From assembly GCA_001717015.1 (NCBI GenBank), contig MAGV01000048.1, positions 2,525 through 15,860 of the forward strand: DNA of 13,336 bases. Direction: 5' to 3'. The stretch comes from Candidatus Methanosuratincola petrocarbonis (ex Vanwonterghem et al. 2016). Its GTDB lineage: Archaea > Thermoproteota > Methanomethylicia > Methanomethylicales > Methanomethylicaceae. Under the pieces are notes generated by a model that saw nothing but the letters and a program-made list of their open reading frames with translations, searched no databases and was not told where the DNA came from. The position numbers and the translations under genes are program-made. This document shows, one piece after another, positions 1-6,655 of the stretch; positions within the stretch are counted from its first letter, which is position 1; each line of letters begins with the position of its first letter.

Positions 1-2
1 GT

Positions 3-128
3 CTCAGACCATGCCTCTCTTTTGCAGGAACCTTGGGGGTCTGCGACCTGACCTTTCCGGCCTTAGTAAGCGAGCCGTGTGATGGCATTCATTTTACACC
101 CACAGGTATCCATCATGAGGTCAAATAA
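3..128 (+). CDS. Possible C-terminal fragment of a gene entering from the left edge
   Basis: The third forward frame is open from the window edge to a TAA at 126-128, giving about 41 residues ending in EPCDGIHFTPTGIHHEVK. A run of five T on the plus strand at 133-137, just after the stop, could act as an archaeal terminator and would fit a plus-strand gene converging on trm1. I do not recognise the protein. An open frame of this length arises by chance often enough that the call is weak; no competing minus-strand frame of more than about 17 codons is seen here. Confidence 0.25.
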   Translation, partial: LRPCLSFAGTLGVCDLTFPALVSEPCDGIHFTPTGIHHEVK

Positions 129-175
129 ATAGTTTTTCTATAATGCCTACTAGCGATAATCCGAGCGTCACCCCA

Positions 176-1348
176 CTACAATCTCTTGATTACCTCCTCG
201 ACCACACCTGGTGGAGCATCCGTCTTTATTCCCTTGGGATGGAAGTGCGTAGGGAAGGCAGAATACCCTGCTAATGCCAAACCATTGAGTGCCTTTTCCA
301 AAGATGGCGCACCCATGCCCAGCCTCTTCGAAACCACATCCAGCACATAAAACCCGACTGGCATCCCGACTTCTCCGGAAAGTTTTTTGAAGAGCTTTAA
401 CATTCGCTTGCTCGTCCGCATATAAGAGAAGTTGAATCCAGAGATTGCCCTGAGGAAATCAGACTCCGAGAGATCGCCTGTCCACAGGGGCCCGGCCCTC
501 CTTAGATTAGATCCGCAAACTTCGCAGCTTGTCGGCAAATCTCCATCGAATGCGACCGTGCTGCGCCACAGGCAGGAGCTGCAGGACAACAGGTAACCCA
601 CATTCCCTAACGCTGAGTCGGCTCTGCGTGCGCCCAAACTTAGCCTGAAGTACGACCTGAAGTAGTGGTCTACACTGTAGGAGAGGAGGGGGAATGCGCC
701 GAAGTCGTACTTTGCTGCCGCGCGCACCACCGACCCGACCAGTATACGAAGACCAGTCTCATGGCAGAATTCGTTTCTGAGCGGATTGGATGAGTACTTC
801 CTGATGCAGGACTTCGAATGGACGCCGCATAGTGGCGCAGTATCAGTTGCAGTGACCGCCAGGAGCCCCCCATTCTTCAGAGCCCTTATCGAGGAGTCTA
901 GAAAAGGCATTGGGGTTCCGAACGGGTCTATGTCAATGAAATCGAATCGTTCACCCGGCTCGGAGTGCTCTGCCAGAAGGAGATTAGCGTCTTTATGGGT
1001 CACTTCTACCCGATCCTCGATGCCGTTCCTTCTGGCATTATTGATTATAAGCGGTATGGATTCTGCATTCAGGTCCCCCATGACCACTCTTTCAACGGAT
1101 TGGACTTCCTTTGCGTACCTTATCCCGCGTGCTCCAATGCCTGCCAATGGATCGCATGTATTCACAGACCGCCCTCTTGCTTTCGCGAAAATGTTTAGGA
1201 CTACCACTGCGATATCCCTGCTGAATTCCATTTGAGGGTTATAGAAGACAGGAGCCCTGAATGGGGCATATTTCCCCTGGAAAGTATAGGATGATGGATC
1301 AGGGATTTCGAGTTCAGTCCTGCCCTCAACCGCAAACGAGGTGATCAA
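176..1348 (-). CDS. trm1: tRNA (guanine26-N2)-dimethyltransferase Trm1
   Basis: Trm1 uses S-adenosylmethionine to put one or two methyl groups on N2 of G26 in tRNA. The 390-residue protein has the family layout: an N-terminal class I methyltransferase domain with SAM-binding motif DPLAGIGARGIRYA near residues 66-79, the catalytic-motif block DIDPFGTP near 138-145, then a C-terminal domain with a Cys-X2-Cys...Cys-X2-Cys zinc-ribbon-like cluster near residues 255-278 (CSSC and CEVC). Length matches archaeal Trm1. The start is TTG at 1348, chosen because a GGGGGAG Shine-Dalgarno-like block ends 4 bases upstream and conserved-looking sequence begins at once. It lies 18 bases downstream of a small ORF at 1367-1468 that may share its transcript. 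Its 3' end faces a possible plus-strand gene at the left edge. Confidence 0.96.
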   Translation of the reverse strand: MITSFAVEGRTELEIPDPSSYTFQGKYAPFRAPVFYNPQMEFSRDIAVVVLNIFAKARGRSVNTCDPLAGIGARGIRYAKEVQSVERVVMGDLNAESIPLIINNARRNGIEDRVEVTHKDANLLLAEHSEPGERFDFIDIDPFGTPMPFLDSSIRALKNGGLLAVTATDTAPLCGVHSKSCIRKYSSNPLRNEFCHETGLRILVGSVVRAAAKYDFGAFPLLSYSVDHYFRSYFRLSLGARRADSALGNVGYLLSCSSCLWRSTVAFDGDLPTSCEVCGSNLRRAGPLWTGDLSESDFLRAISGFNFSYMRTSKRMLKLFKKLSGEVGMPVGFYVLDVVSKRLGMGAPSLEKALNGLALAGYSAFPTHFHPKGIKTDAPPGVVEEVIKRL

Positions 1349-1366
1349 TACGCTCCCCCAACGGAA

Positions 1367-1468
1367 TTAGAACGAGCTCATTATTATACCCTGAATCTCT
1401 TCCACGCTCCGAGTTATGATCTGGGTCCTTCCAGGCATATTCGTGATGAACCACGCAACCGTTTGCAT
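1367..1468 (-). CDS. Candidate small ORF (33 codons) upstream of trm1
   Basis: An ATG at 1468 opens 33 codons (beginning MQTVAWFITNMPGRTQ, ending EEIQGIIMSSF) and a TAA at 1367, 18 bases before the trm1 start. The frame is in fact open for 17 further codons upstream, back to a TAG. Composition is protein-like, mixing hydrophobic and charged residues. The AT element GGTATTTTTCTG (minus strand, 1498-1509) lies about 27 bases before a start site that would leave a leader of only a few bases, so it could be a leaderless gene. I recognise no family. It could equally be a remnant of a longer gene or a chance frame in the trm1 leader. Confidence 0.3.
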   Translation of the reverse strand: MQTVAWFITNMPGRTQIITRSVEEIQGIIMSSF

Positions 1469-1497
1469 TGCAGGACTAAAGAGAACGTTTTTCGGAA

Positions 1498-1509
1498 CAG
1501 AAAAATACC
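1498..1509. promoter_or_regulatory. AT element between trm1 leader and rnhB, possible shared TATA box
   Basis: CAGAAAAATACC is the only AT-rich block in the 1469-1548 gap. Read to the right it sits about 26 bases before a start site near 1530, leaving a leader that includes the GAGGAG block in front of rnhB. Read to the left it is similarly placed for the small ORF at 1468. The match to an archaeal TATA box is only fair. Confidence 0.35.
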
Positions 1510-1548
1510 CCCTCGGATCCTAGGTTATCAGCTCGAGGAGTGGCAGGG

Positions 1549-2190
1549 ATGCATTCGGCAATGAGGGTCCTCGGGATCGATGAGGCAGGAAGGGGACCAG
1601 TTATTGGACCCATGGTGATTGCAGGCGTCATATTCGAGGCTAAAAAAATACCTGGGTTGATCAGCATCGGTGTGAAGGACTCGAAGAGGCTCACCCCTAG
1701 GGACAGGGAGAGGCTGCTGGAAAAGATCCTCGAGATGGCAGAAGGCAGTTATGTTAGGGTAATCAGCGCTGCTGAGATCGATGAGATGAGGAAAACAAAG
1801 AATCTTAATCAGATAGAGGCAGAAGAAATGGCAGGGATTATCAGAAGATCTTTGCCTGACGAGGTCCACCTGGGGAGCGTGGACGTAGATGAGGAGAGGT
1901 TCGGTATGGAGATCATGAGGCTTTCAGGTATTGCCCGGACAATACGATCGGTTCACCACGCTGAGGACAGGTTCCCAGCTGTGGCTGCAGCATCGATAGT
2001 GGCAAAGACAACGAGGGACAGGGCAATAGGCGAACTGAGAAGGGAGTACGGGGATTTCGGATCAGGATACCCGAGTGACCCAAAAACAAGGGCATTCGTC
2101 AGCAGGGCTCTTTTAGAAGGCAAGTGCCCACCGATAATCAGGGCATCATGGAAAACAGTGGCAGGTTTGAAAGGGCTTCAGTTATCCTGA
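1549..2190 (+). CDS. rnhB: Ribonuclease HII
   Basis: RNase HII cuts the RNA strand of RNA/DNA hybrids and single ribonucleotides embedded in DNA. The 213-residue protein shows the family signature GIDEAGRGPVIGPMVIAG near the N-terminus. The probable metal-binding carboxylates are D11, E12, D112 (in GSVDVD) and D140 (in HHAEDRFPAVAAASIVAK), and the C-terminal GSGYPSDPKT and SWKT blocks are present. Length is normal for archaeal type 2 enzymes. I chose ATG 1549 because GAGGAG at 1535-1540 lies 8 bases upstream. GTG 1540 (inside that block) and ATG 1561 (right before the conserved core) are alternatives. The 3' end overlaps the convergent HTH regulator gene by 13 bases. Confidence 0.96.
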   Translation: MHSAMRVLGIDEAGRGPVIGPMVIAGVIFEAKKIPGLISIGVKDSKRLTPRDRERLLEKILEMAEGSYVRVISAAEIDEMRKTKNLNQIEAEEMAGIIRRSLPDEVHLGSVDVDEERFGMEIMRLSGIARTIRSVHHAEDRFPAVAAASIVAKTTRDRAIGELRREYGDFGSGYPSDPKTRAFVSRALLEGKCPPIIRASWKTVAGLKGLQLS

Positions 2191-3134
2191 TCTGCGATCT
2201 CGACGCCCAATAGCTTAGCCAATTCCCGTATGTGTTCGACCTTTTTGATTTCATCTATCTTCACGACAAGGATGTCGCTGTTTTGGGGAGACTTCTCCTC
2301 GGTGACGAGTATGGGGGATGTCCCCAAAACCCTGCCGACCTCGATTGCGTTCTCAATTTTATTCTCGAGACGGTCTTCATTCATCCGTTCCTCGAAAGTC
2401 AGGAAACTTACGCCTACGTTCTTAGCATGGATGTCTATTGGGGCATGGCTGAATCCCAAAGCCCGGCACCCTATCCTCTTGAGCTTTGAATGGAGCTGCC
2501 TTGCCACCGCCCCTGTGGGATTCTTGTCAGGCGCCTCCCCTTCCAAGTGCCAGTCAAAGATATCGATACCTGCAACCATGTTTCTACCAAAGATCCTCTC
2601 GAGGCGCTCGACAGTCTGGACAGTTGCACCCATCTGATCCCTCTCATATTCGTAAATTGCCTTTCTGCTCACGCCTATCAAATTGGCGAGCTGTCCGAGC
2701 GACAGCCCTTTCTTCTCGCGGCACGCCTTCAAAGTGCGCCCATCTATCTTGAAATACAGACCGCCCCTCTTGGAATATACAGAGGGGAGCCTCTTCCTAA
2801 GCGCCGCATCTCTGAAGGTTTTGGGGTGCATCACATTCACCCCGAACCTCTCGTAGAGCGTGTCTTCCTCGATAACCCCCTTCTGCATCCTCACACCGAT
2901 AATGAACGGTGAGGCGTCAAATGCGACCGCAAGTGACTTCAGATCCTCAGCAGACTCGCGCCTTTCGGAATCAACATTCTCGGAGCTCTTGATCAGCAAT
3001 TTTGTCGTGCCTTTCTTGGCCACAATCTGGATGCAATAGTCTCGCGAGGTGATCTCACAAGCGAGAAAGCCAGCTTCCTCAAGAGTCCTCAGGATGTTCC
3101 CGATAAGACTCGCAGACTGCGGCCTCATATCCAT
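2178..3134 (-). CDS. Archaeal HTH-type transcriptional regulator (cro/C1 class, COG1395-like)
   Basis: This 318-residue protein looks like the conserved archaeal family annotated as putative HTH-type transcriptional regulators. A cro/C1-type helix-turn-helix occupies about residues 134-184 (LSLGQLANLIGVSRKAIYEYER), placed in the middle and not at an end. On either side are similar alpha/beta segments: residues 45-82 (KLLIKSSENVD ... ASPFIIGVR) and about 241-280 (GVSFLTFEERMNED ... TSPILVTEE), which read like two copies of one fold. The N-terminal segment may resemble a nuclease-type fold that has lost activity; that is inference. ATG 3134 is supported by a TATA box at 3159-3170, which predicts transcription starting within about 6 bases of the codon. 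Targets cannot be told from the sequence. It is transcribed alone. Confidence 0.85.
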   Translation of the reverse strand: MDMRPQSASLIGNILRTLEEAGFLACEITSRDYCIQIVAKKGTTKLLIKSSENVDSERRESAEDLKSLAVAFDASPFIIGVRMQKGVIEEDTLYERFGVNVMHPKTFRDAALRKRLPSVYSKRGGLYFKIDGRTLKACREKKGLSLGQLANLIGVSRKAIYEYERDQMGATVQTVERLERIFGRNMVAGIDIFDWHLEGEAPDKNPTGAVARQLHSKLKRIGCRALGFSHAPIDIHAKNVGVSFLTFEERMNEDRLENKIENAIEVGRVLGTSPILVTEEKSPQNSDILVVKIDEIKKVEHIRELAKLLGVEIADQDN

Positions 3135-3158
3135 TCCAATTAGTCTATCATTGAAGAG

Positions 3159-3170
3159 GGATATAAAGTT
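3159..3170 (-). promoter_or_regulatory. TATA box of the HTH regulator
   Basis: On the minus strand AACTTTATATCC is a good archaeal TATA box. Its centre lies about 31 bases before ATG 3134, so the mRNA should have a leader of only a few bases. Confidence 0.65.
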
Positions 3171-3201
3171 GAGCGGCTTCTGGACTGCTTCCAGAATGGG
3201 A

Positions 3202-3621
3202 TTATAGGACGAAACCGAATGTGATGATCGATGGGAAACGTCGAATCAGTTCCAAAACCTCAGGTCGAAAGAGGTATTTATTGTTGTAAGGCGGCCTGTC
3301 GAGCAAAAGATTTACTGCCTCGATCTCACGCTCGTTCCCGTCTATGAGATATGTGCCTTTTTTCAGACCAGACTCGCGGACGATTACGATCGGAAGACGG
3401 ACTAGACTCGAGCTCCCTTTTGGCACAGCCTTGGCGAACTCGTTCAGCTCTTCTCGGTTAAAATAGACGGTTTCCCCTGCAAGGTTCTTGTAGGCTGGCC
3501 TGCTTTCACTCAGGAGATCAGAGACGCTCCTCCTCTCCCTGGGCAGCGACTCGTTCAGCTTCTTTAGTTCAACTTCCCACAGGAGCTTGTCTGCGCTTTT
3601 CTCCTGTTCATGCATACTCAA
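3202..3621 (-). CDS. UPF0216 / DUF61 family protein
   Basis: A 139-residue conserved archaeal protein of unknown function. The features that mark the family are an N-terminal helix (DKLLWEVELKKLNESLPRER) followed by VSDLLSESRP, a central block with FNREELNEFAKAVP and LVRLPIVIVRE, and a C-terminal part with GTYLIDGNEREIEAVN. There is no signal peptide, membrane span or cysteine cluster. TTG 3621 overlaps the fibrillarin stop codon in the 4-base string TTGA and has GGAG 7 bases upstream; ATG 3615 is the alternative but has poorer spacing. The overlap implies translational coupling to fibrillarin and Nop5, which suggests, without proving, a job linked to RNP-guided RNA methylation or ribosome synthesis. 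Confidence 0.85.
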   Translation of the reverse strand: MSMHEQEKSADKLLWEVELKKLNESLPRERRSVSDLLSESRPAYKNLAGETVYFNREELNEFAKAVPKGSSSLVRLPIVIVRESGLKKGTYLIDGNEREIEAVNLLLDRPPYNNKYLFRPEVLELIRRFPSIITFGFVL

Positions 3622-4304
3622 AGTCGCTCTCCGAGCACCATCGCATGATCCTTTTCGTAGGGCTCGAGATGCTTTAGATCCAGGATCTTGAATGATCTGT
3701 CTTCGAGGATCTTCACTTCCTGTTTGAAGACCTGGGAGGGGTCCATTGTCACGTCCACGCTCCTTGCTTTGATCGCGATCATTACCTTGCCCCCCCTCTT
3801 TAGGTAATAGTCCGAATTGTCCGCCAGGAGTTTTGCCTGCTCCGGTTGGGCAACATCGCAGTATATCACATCAACGAGTTCGAGGAAGAACCTGTAGGAA
3901 GACGGGTTCCTTGCATCCCCAAGAATGGGCACCATGTTGCCTCTCTTGCTGGTGACCTCTAAGAGCTCCCTTATCACCCTGGGGGCAAATTCTACACAGT
4001 ATACTTTGCCCTTGCTGCCCACAATGTCAGATACATGGCTGGGGGTTGTTCCGCTAGCAGCACCTAGATACAGAACCTTAGAACCCGGATTCACTGGCAC
4101 GGATCTGATCCCTTTCTCTATTGCTGCACCGAGTTTGCTCCTGTAGGGGCTCCAAGCCCTGTACTCGGTATCGCCGATCCTGTAGAGATCCTCGCCGTAA
4201 ACCTTCGAGCCCGGAACTAGGTTCTCTGTGGCAAGTTGCCTGCCCGTGTCGGTCTCCACATAGAAGACGCCCTTGAATTTCGGGTGTTCGACCACATTCA
4301 CCAT
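3618..4304 (-). CDS. flpA: Fibrillarin-like rRNA/tRNA 2'-O-methyltransferase
   Basis: Fibrillarin is the methyltransferase of the C/D-box RNP, methylating ribose 2'-OH at sites chosen by guide RNAs. The 228-residue protein has the archaeal N-terminal domain (residues 1-55, with AWSPYRSKLGAAI), SAM motif GSKVLYLGAASGTTPSHVSD at 74-93, VYCVEFAPR, and YCDVAQPEQA. The proposed catalytic tetrad K57, D150, K179 and H220 is intact. It lacks the glycine/arginine-rich tail of eukaryotic fibrillarin, as usual in archaea. Its ATG overlaps the end of nop5 by 7 bases, with a GGAGGA Shine-Dalgarno block about 9 bases upstream inside nop5, and its own end overlaps the UPF0216 gene, so the three genes form one translationally coupled operon. 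Confidence 0.97.
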   Translation of the reverse strand: MVNVVEHPKFKGVFYVETDTGRQLATENLVPGSKVYGEDLYRIGDTEYRAWSPYRSKLGAAIEKGIRSVPVNPGSKVLYLGAASGTTPSHVSDIVGSKGKVYCVEFAPRVIRELLEVTSKRGNMVPILGDARNPSSYRFFLELVDVIYCDVAQPEQAKLLADNSDYYLKRGGKVMIAIKARSVDVTMDPSQVFKQEVKILEDRSFKILDLKHLEPYEKDHAMVLGERL

Positions 4305-5524
4305 CGCCTATTCCTCCTCTTCTCCTTTCTGAACCTCTTAAATGGCCTTTCCTGCTTCGCTGGCTTTGCAGGCGGCTTGGCGTACTTCTTCTTAATCTCG
4401 GCTATCCGCTTCTCCAACGATGACTTGAGTTTGTCAGCAACGAATTCGCCACCGAAGGCATCAACCCGAGCGGCAATCGACAGCTTCCCGGCCAGCGCCC
4501 TCGCGATCTTCCCCCTCTGCCACCTCTCTGCGCTGTGTAGGTACTGGTGCTGGAAGATTATGCCGTGCTTCGGCGGCCGTGCGCCTGTCTTAAGTGACCG
4601 GAAGAGGGCTTTTTCCGCCCCGAGCACTTGTATTGTGCTGGCCGGCTTCTTGGCGAGGCTTTCGAGGCTGCCCGCGAGTGCGATCAGTCTTGCACCAAGA
4701 GTCGCTCCAGCCAGCTCTCGCACATTCGGCGCGATTTCCTTCATGACTTCGTCAATGTATTTCTCCATCGAGTCCCTCGACTCGTATGTCTTGAGGTTTA
4801 TTTCTGCCAAGTCCACAATCTGCTTTAGATCGTAATCGTTAACTTCCGCACCCATGGACTTCATAGCCGCCTCGTATATCGCCTTCCCTTTGTTTTCAGC
4901 CTGGACCACTTTTGACACTGCTTCAGGGTCGATATTGCTCCGCCTGCCGAAGTTCTTCACTATTTCCATGTACTGCCGGTGGTCCGGAACCAGGCTGTCC
5001 AATTCGGGGAAGTGCAGCCCGTACCACTCCCTGACCCTAGAGACCGTGATGTTAACGTTCTTGTCGATCTCGTCAAGCGCGGATACAGCCTGTGCCACCA
5101 ACCTGTCCCGCTTCTCGGAGGCCACCCTTATCTTTGTCCTCACGATAGAATCGGACGTCTCCCTGAGGAGCCGCTCCACGAATGACTGCTTCTTCCCTGC
5201 TGAAAGGAATGCGCTCAAAGGGGACGCCCTGAAAGAGGCGCCAGCAGGGCTTGGTGATTCGGAACGTGACTTGATGCCAAAGCGCGTCCTAATCGCCTTT
5301 GCCTCCAGCTCGTCTTCAAAGATCAGCTCGTCATAACCCATTTCGACAAGGTCATGAACAAGAACCTCGAGGTCCTGCGAGAACCCCTTTTTCTCCAGAT
5401 CGAGCATCTGGGATGATGCCTCGTTCGAGTTTTCGAAGATCCTCGAGGCGATCAGCTTCAGCGATTCGTCATAAGCAAAGAAGCCGCCGAAGCTGTCGAC
5501 AACATAGCATTTCAAAGCAACCAC
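4298..5524 (-). CDS. nop5: C/D box RNP core protein Nop5 (Nop56/Nop58 family)
   Basis: Nop5 holds fibrillarin, L7Ae and the guide RNA together in the C/D RNP. The N-terminal domain (starting VVALKCYVVDSFGGFFAYDES) binds fibrillarin. A long coiled-coil middle follows, with SRVREWYGLHFPELDSLVPD. The Nop domain contains PNVRELAGATLGARLIALAGS and GAEKALFRSLKTGARPPKHG, and the tail is very basic (FKRFRKEKRRNRRW). The frame is open to an ATG at 5551, but that codon sits inside the TATA box at 5550-5559. Transcription should start near 5528, so I place the start at GTG 5524 (408 residues, almost leaderless), which also fits the usual Nop5 N-terminus. A serine/proline/alanine-rich linker lies at about residues 86-110. 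First gene of the nop5-flpA-UPF0216 operon. Confidence 0.95.
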   Translation of the reverse strand: MVALKCYVVDSFGGFFAYDESLKLIASRIFENSNEASSQMLDLEKKGFSQDLEVLVHDLVEMGYDELIFEDELEAKAIRTRFGIKSRSESPSPAGASFRASPLSAFLSAGKKQSFVERLLRETSDSIVRTKIRVASEKRDRLVAQAVSALDEIDKNVNITVSRVREWYGLHFPELDSLVPDHRQYMEIVKNFGRRSNIDPEAVSKVVQAENKGKAIYEAAMKSMGAEVNDYDLKQIVDLAEINLKTYESRDSMEKYIDEVMKEIAPNVRELAGATLGARLIALAGSLESLAKKPASTIQVLGAEKALFRSLKTGARPPKHGIIFQHQYLHSAERWQRGKIARALAGKLSIAARVDAFGGEFVADKLKSSLEKRIAEIKKKYAKPPAKPAKQERPFKRFRKEKRRNRRW

Positions 5525-5549
5525 ACCAGACTCATCTTTATCAATGCAC

Positions 5550-5559
5550 ATTTATAAAG
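5550..5559 (-). promoter_or_regulatory. TATA box of the nop5-flpA operon
   Basis: Minus-strand CTTTATAAAT is a near-ideal archaeal TATA box. Counting about 27 bases from its centre gives a start site near 5528, four bases before GTG 5524. It overlaps the upstream ATG at 5551, which therefore should not be in the mRNA. Confidence 0.75.
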
Positions 5560-5598
5560 CTCAACTGTTGGCGCCGATCTGAAGGGTATTGCAAGGGG

Positions 5599-6210
5599 TC
5601 ACTGCAGGCTTCCCCTGAAACCACGGCAGACTAGGTAGACCTCTGAGCTCGAATCCCTTGAGGCGCTGGGCTTGAAGATCCTCACGTCCGAAAAGCGGCT
5701 TCTCACTTCCCTCCTGAAAGCCTCGAAATCAGACCCCATCAGCACCTTTATGACCATTTTTCCGCCCGGTCTCAGCACTTTATCGGCCAAATCGAGGGCA
5801 ATGCCTGCAAGCAGTATCTGCCTTCCATGGTCAACATCGTGTATGCCGGTGAACTTTGGCGCCATGTCAGAAGTTATCACGTCCACCATGCCGCCGGATG
5901 CCCTTGCAATGGACTCCTGCAATTCGGTTGACCTGGCATCGCCGCGCAGGATCACAATGTTCTTGAACGGCAGAGGCTCTATCTCGCTGATGTCGACCCC
6001 GATGACCAGCCCCTCCTCGCCAACGAGGCGACAGGCCACCTGGAGCCAACCCCCGGGTGCGGCACCCAAGTCCAGAACGGCTTCCCCCCGCTTCATTATT
6101 CTGAACCTCTGGCAGATCTCCAAAAGCTTGAGGGCGGACCTGGAACGGTATCCCTGCCTCTTGGCTTCCCTGTAATAGTAATCTCCCAAGACTGAATCCT
6201 TGCCAGGCAT
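5599..6210 (-). CDS. rlmE: 23S rRNA (uridine-2'-O)-methyltransferase RlmE (FtsJ)
   Basis: RlmE methylates the 2'-OH of a conserved uridine in the 23S rRNA A-loop (U2552 in E. coli numbering) without a guide RNA. The 203-residue protein is a compact FtsJ domain: YRSRSALKLLEI, SAM motif VLDLGAAPGGWLQVA at 45-59, SDMAPKFTG, KVLRPGGKMVIKVL and SSEVYLVCRGF. The catalytic tetrad K28, D115, K155 and E190 is present. It lacks the TRAM extension found in some archaeal homologues. The ATG follows the stop of the TFE-beta-like gene by one base (GAGTGAGATG), so the two are translationally coupled. It is the last gene of the SRP19-gar1-tfb cluster. Confidence 0.95.
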   Translation of the reverse strand: MPGKDSVLGDYYYREAKRQGYRSRSALKLLEICQRFRIMKRGEAVLDLGAAPGGWLQVACRLVGEEGLVIGVDISEIEPLPFKNIVILRGDARSTELQESIARASGGMVDVITSDMAPKFTGIHDVDHGRQILLAGIALDLADKVLRPGGKMVIKVLMGSDFEAFRREVRSRFSDVRIFKPSASRDSSSEVYLVCRGFRGSLQ

Positions 6211-6211
6211 C

Positions 6212-6610
6212 TCACTCTTTCCCCGAGGAGGCTGCCTTTTTGATCTCCTCTGACTTTTGGTGCTTGATGAACTCGTTCCTCAACGACATCGTCAGCTTGA
6301 CGCAGTTCTCCGGGGATATGGGCTGGCCCATCCCGCACCTGGACAGGTCGTGGCATGTGAAGCACGAGCACCAGACTATATCAGATATCTGAACCTTCTG
6401 CTCTTTCTTTATCAGTGTGACGCGGTAGGTCTTGTGGCTGTCCCCAGTGAAGAGCTCACGCTTGACAATCCCCTTCTTCTCCATCCTCGCAAGTGCTCTA
6501 GAGACCTCTCGGCTGTTGGAGCTCAGGCTCTTCCAGAGATCGCTCTGGAGCAGGCTCCGGTCAGCAGAATTCTGCAGTGCCTTGATTAGCTTCTCCTCCA
6601 ACTCCTCCAC
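6212..6610 (-). CDS. TFE-beta-like winged-helix Fe-S protein (RPC34/RPC39 family)
   Basis: A 132-residue protein with an N-terminal winged helix (residues 1-65: SDLWKSLSSNSREVSRALARM, then EKKGIVKRELF) and a C-terminal cysteine cluster C83-X2-C86-X5-C92-X10-C103 containing ISPENC. As I recall it, the human Pol III subunit RPC39 ends with the same spacing and an ISPSNC block. Archaeal TFE-beta is a short homologue of that subunit that binds an Fe-S cluster and pairs with TFE-alpha to help open promoter DNA. The neighbour tfb fits this role. The frame is open to TTG 6625, but the TATA box at 6632-6641 predicts transcription starting at 6610, exactly at a GTG, so I start there. Alternative: a Fe-S winged-helix regulator outside the TFE-beta group. 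Confidence 0.75.
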   Translation of the reverse strand: MEELEEKLIKALQNSADRSLLQSDLWKSLSSNSREVSRALARMEKKGIVKRELFTGDSHKTYRVTLIKKEQKVQISDIVWCSCFTCHDLSRCGMGQPISPENCVKLTMSLRNEFIKHQKSEEIKKAASSGKE

Positions 6611-6631
6611 AAAACACACTTCCAAACCCGT

Positions 6632-6641
6632 GCATATAAAA
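6632..6641 (-). promoter_or_regulatory. TATA box of the TFE-beta-like gene
   Basis: Minus-strand TTTTATATGC lies in the 45-base gap after tfb. Its centre is about 26-27 bases before GTG 6610, giving a leaderless start. It allows the TFE-beta-like gene and rlmE to be expressed apart from tfb. Confidence 0.65.
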
Positions 6642-6655
6642 AGATGATAAGGAGG

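Noticed and set aside
1..110. Possible structured RNA (7S/SRP-like GGAA loop near GGCCGGAAAGG on the minus strand)
   Set aside because: The order and pairing do not match SRP RNA helix 8: the symmetric loop and GGAA tetraloop cannot be placed, and no flanking stem is seen.
786..1235. A 149-codon plus-strand frame opposite trm1
   Set aside because: It is antisense to a strongly supported methyltransferase gene, with low-complexity, shadow-type composition and no recognisable motif.
4236..4835. A 199-codon plus-strand frame opposite nop5
   Set aside because: Hydrophobic, serine/alanine-rich translation of the antisense of a charged, lysine/glutamate-rich protein; no start signal or domain.
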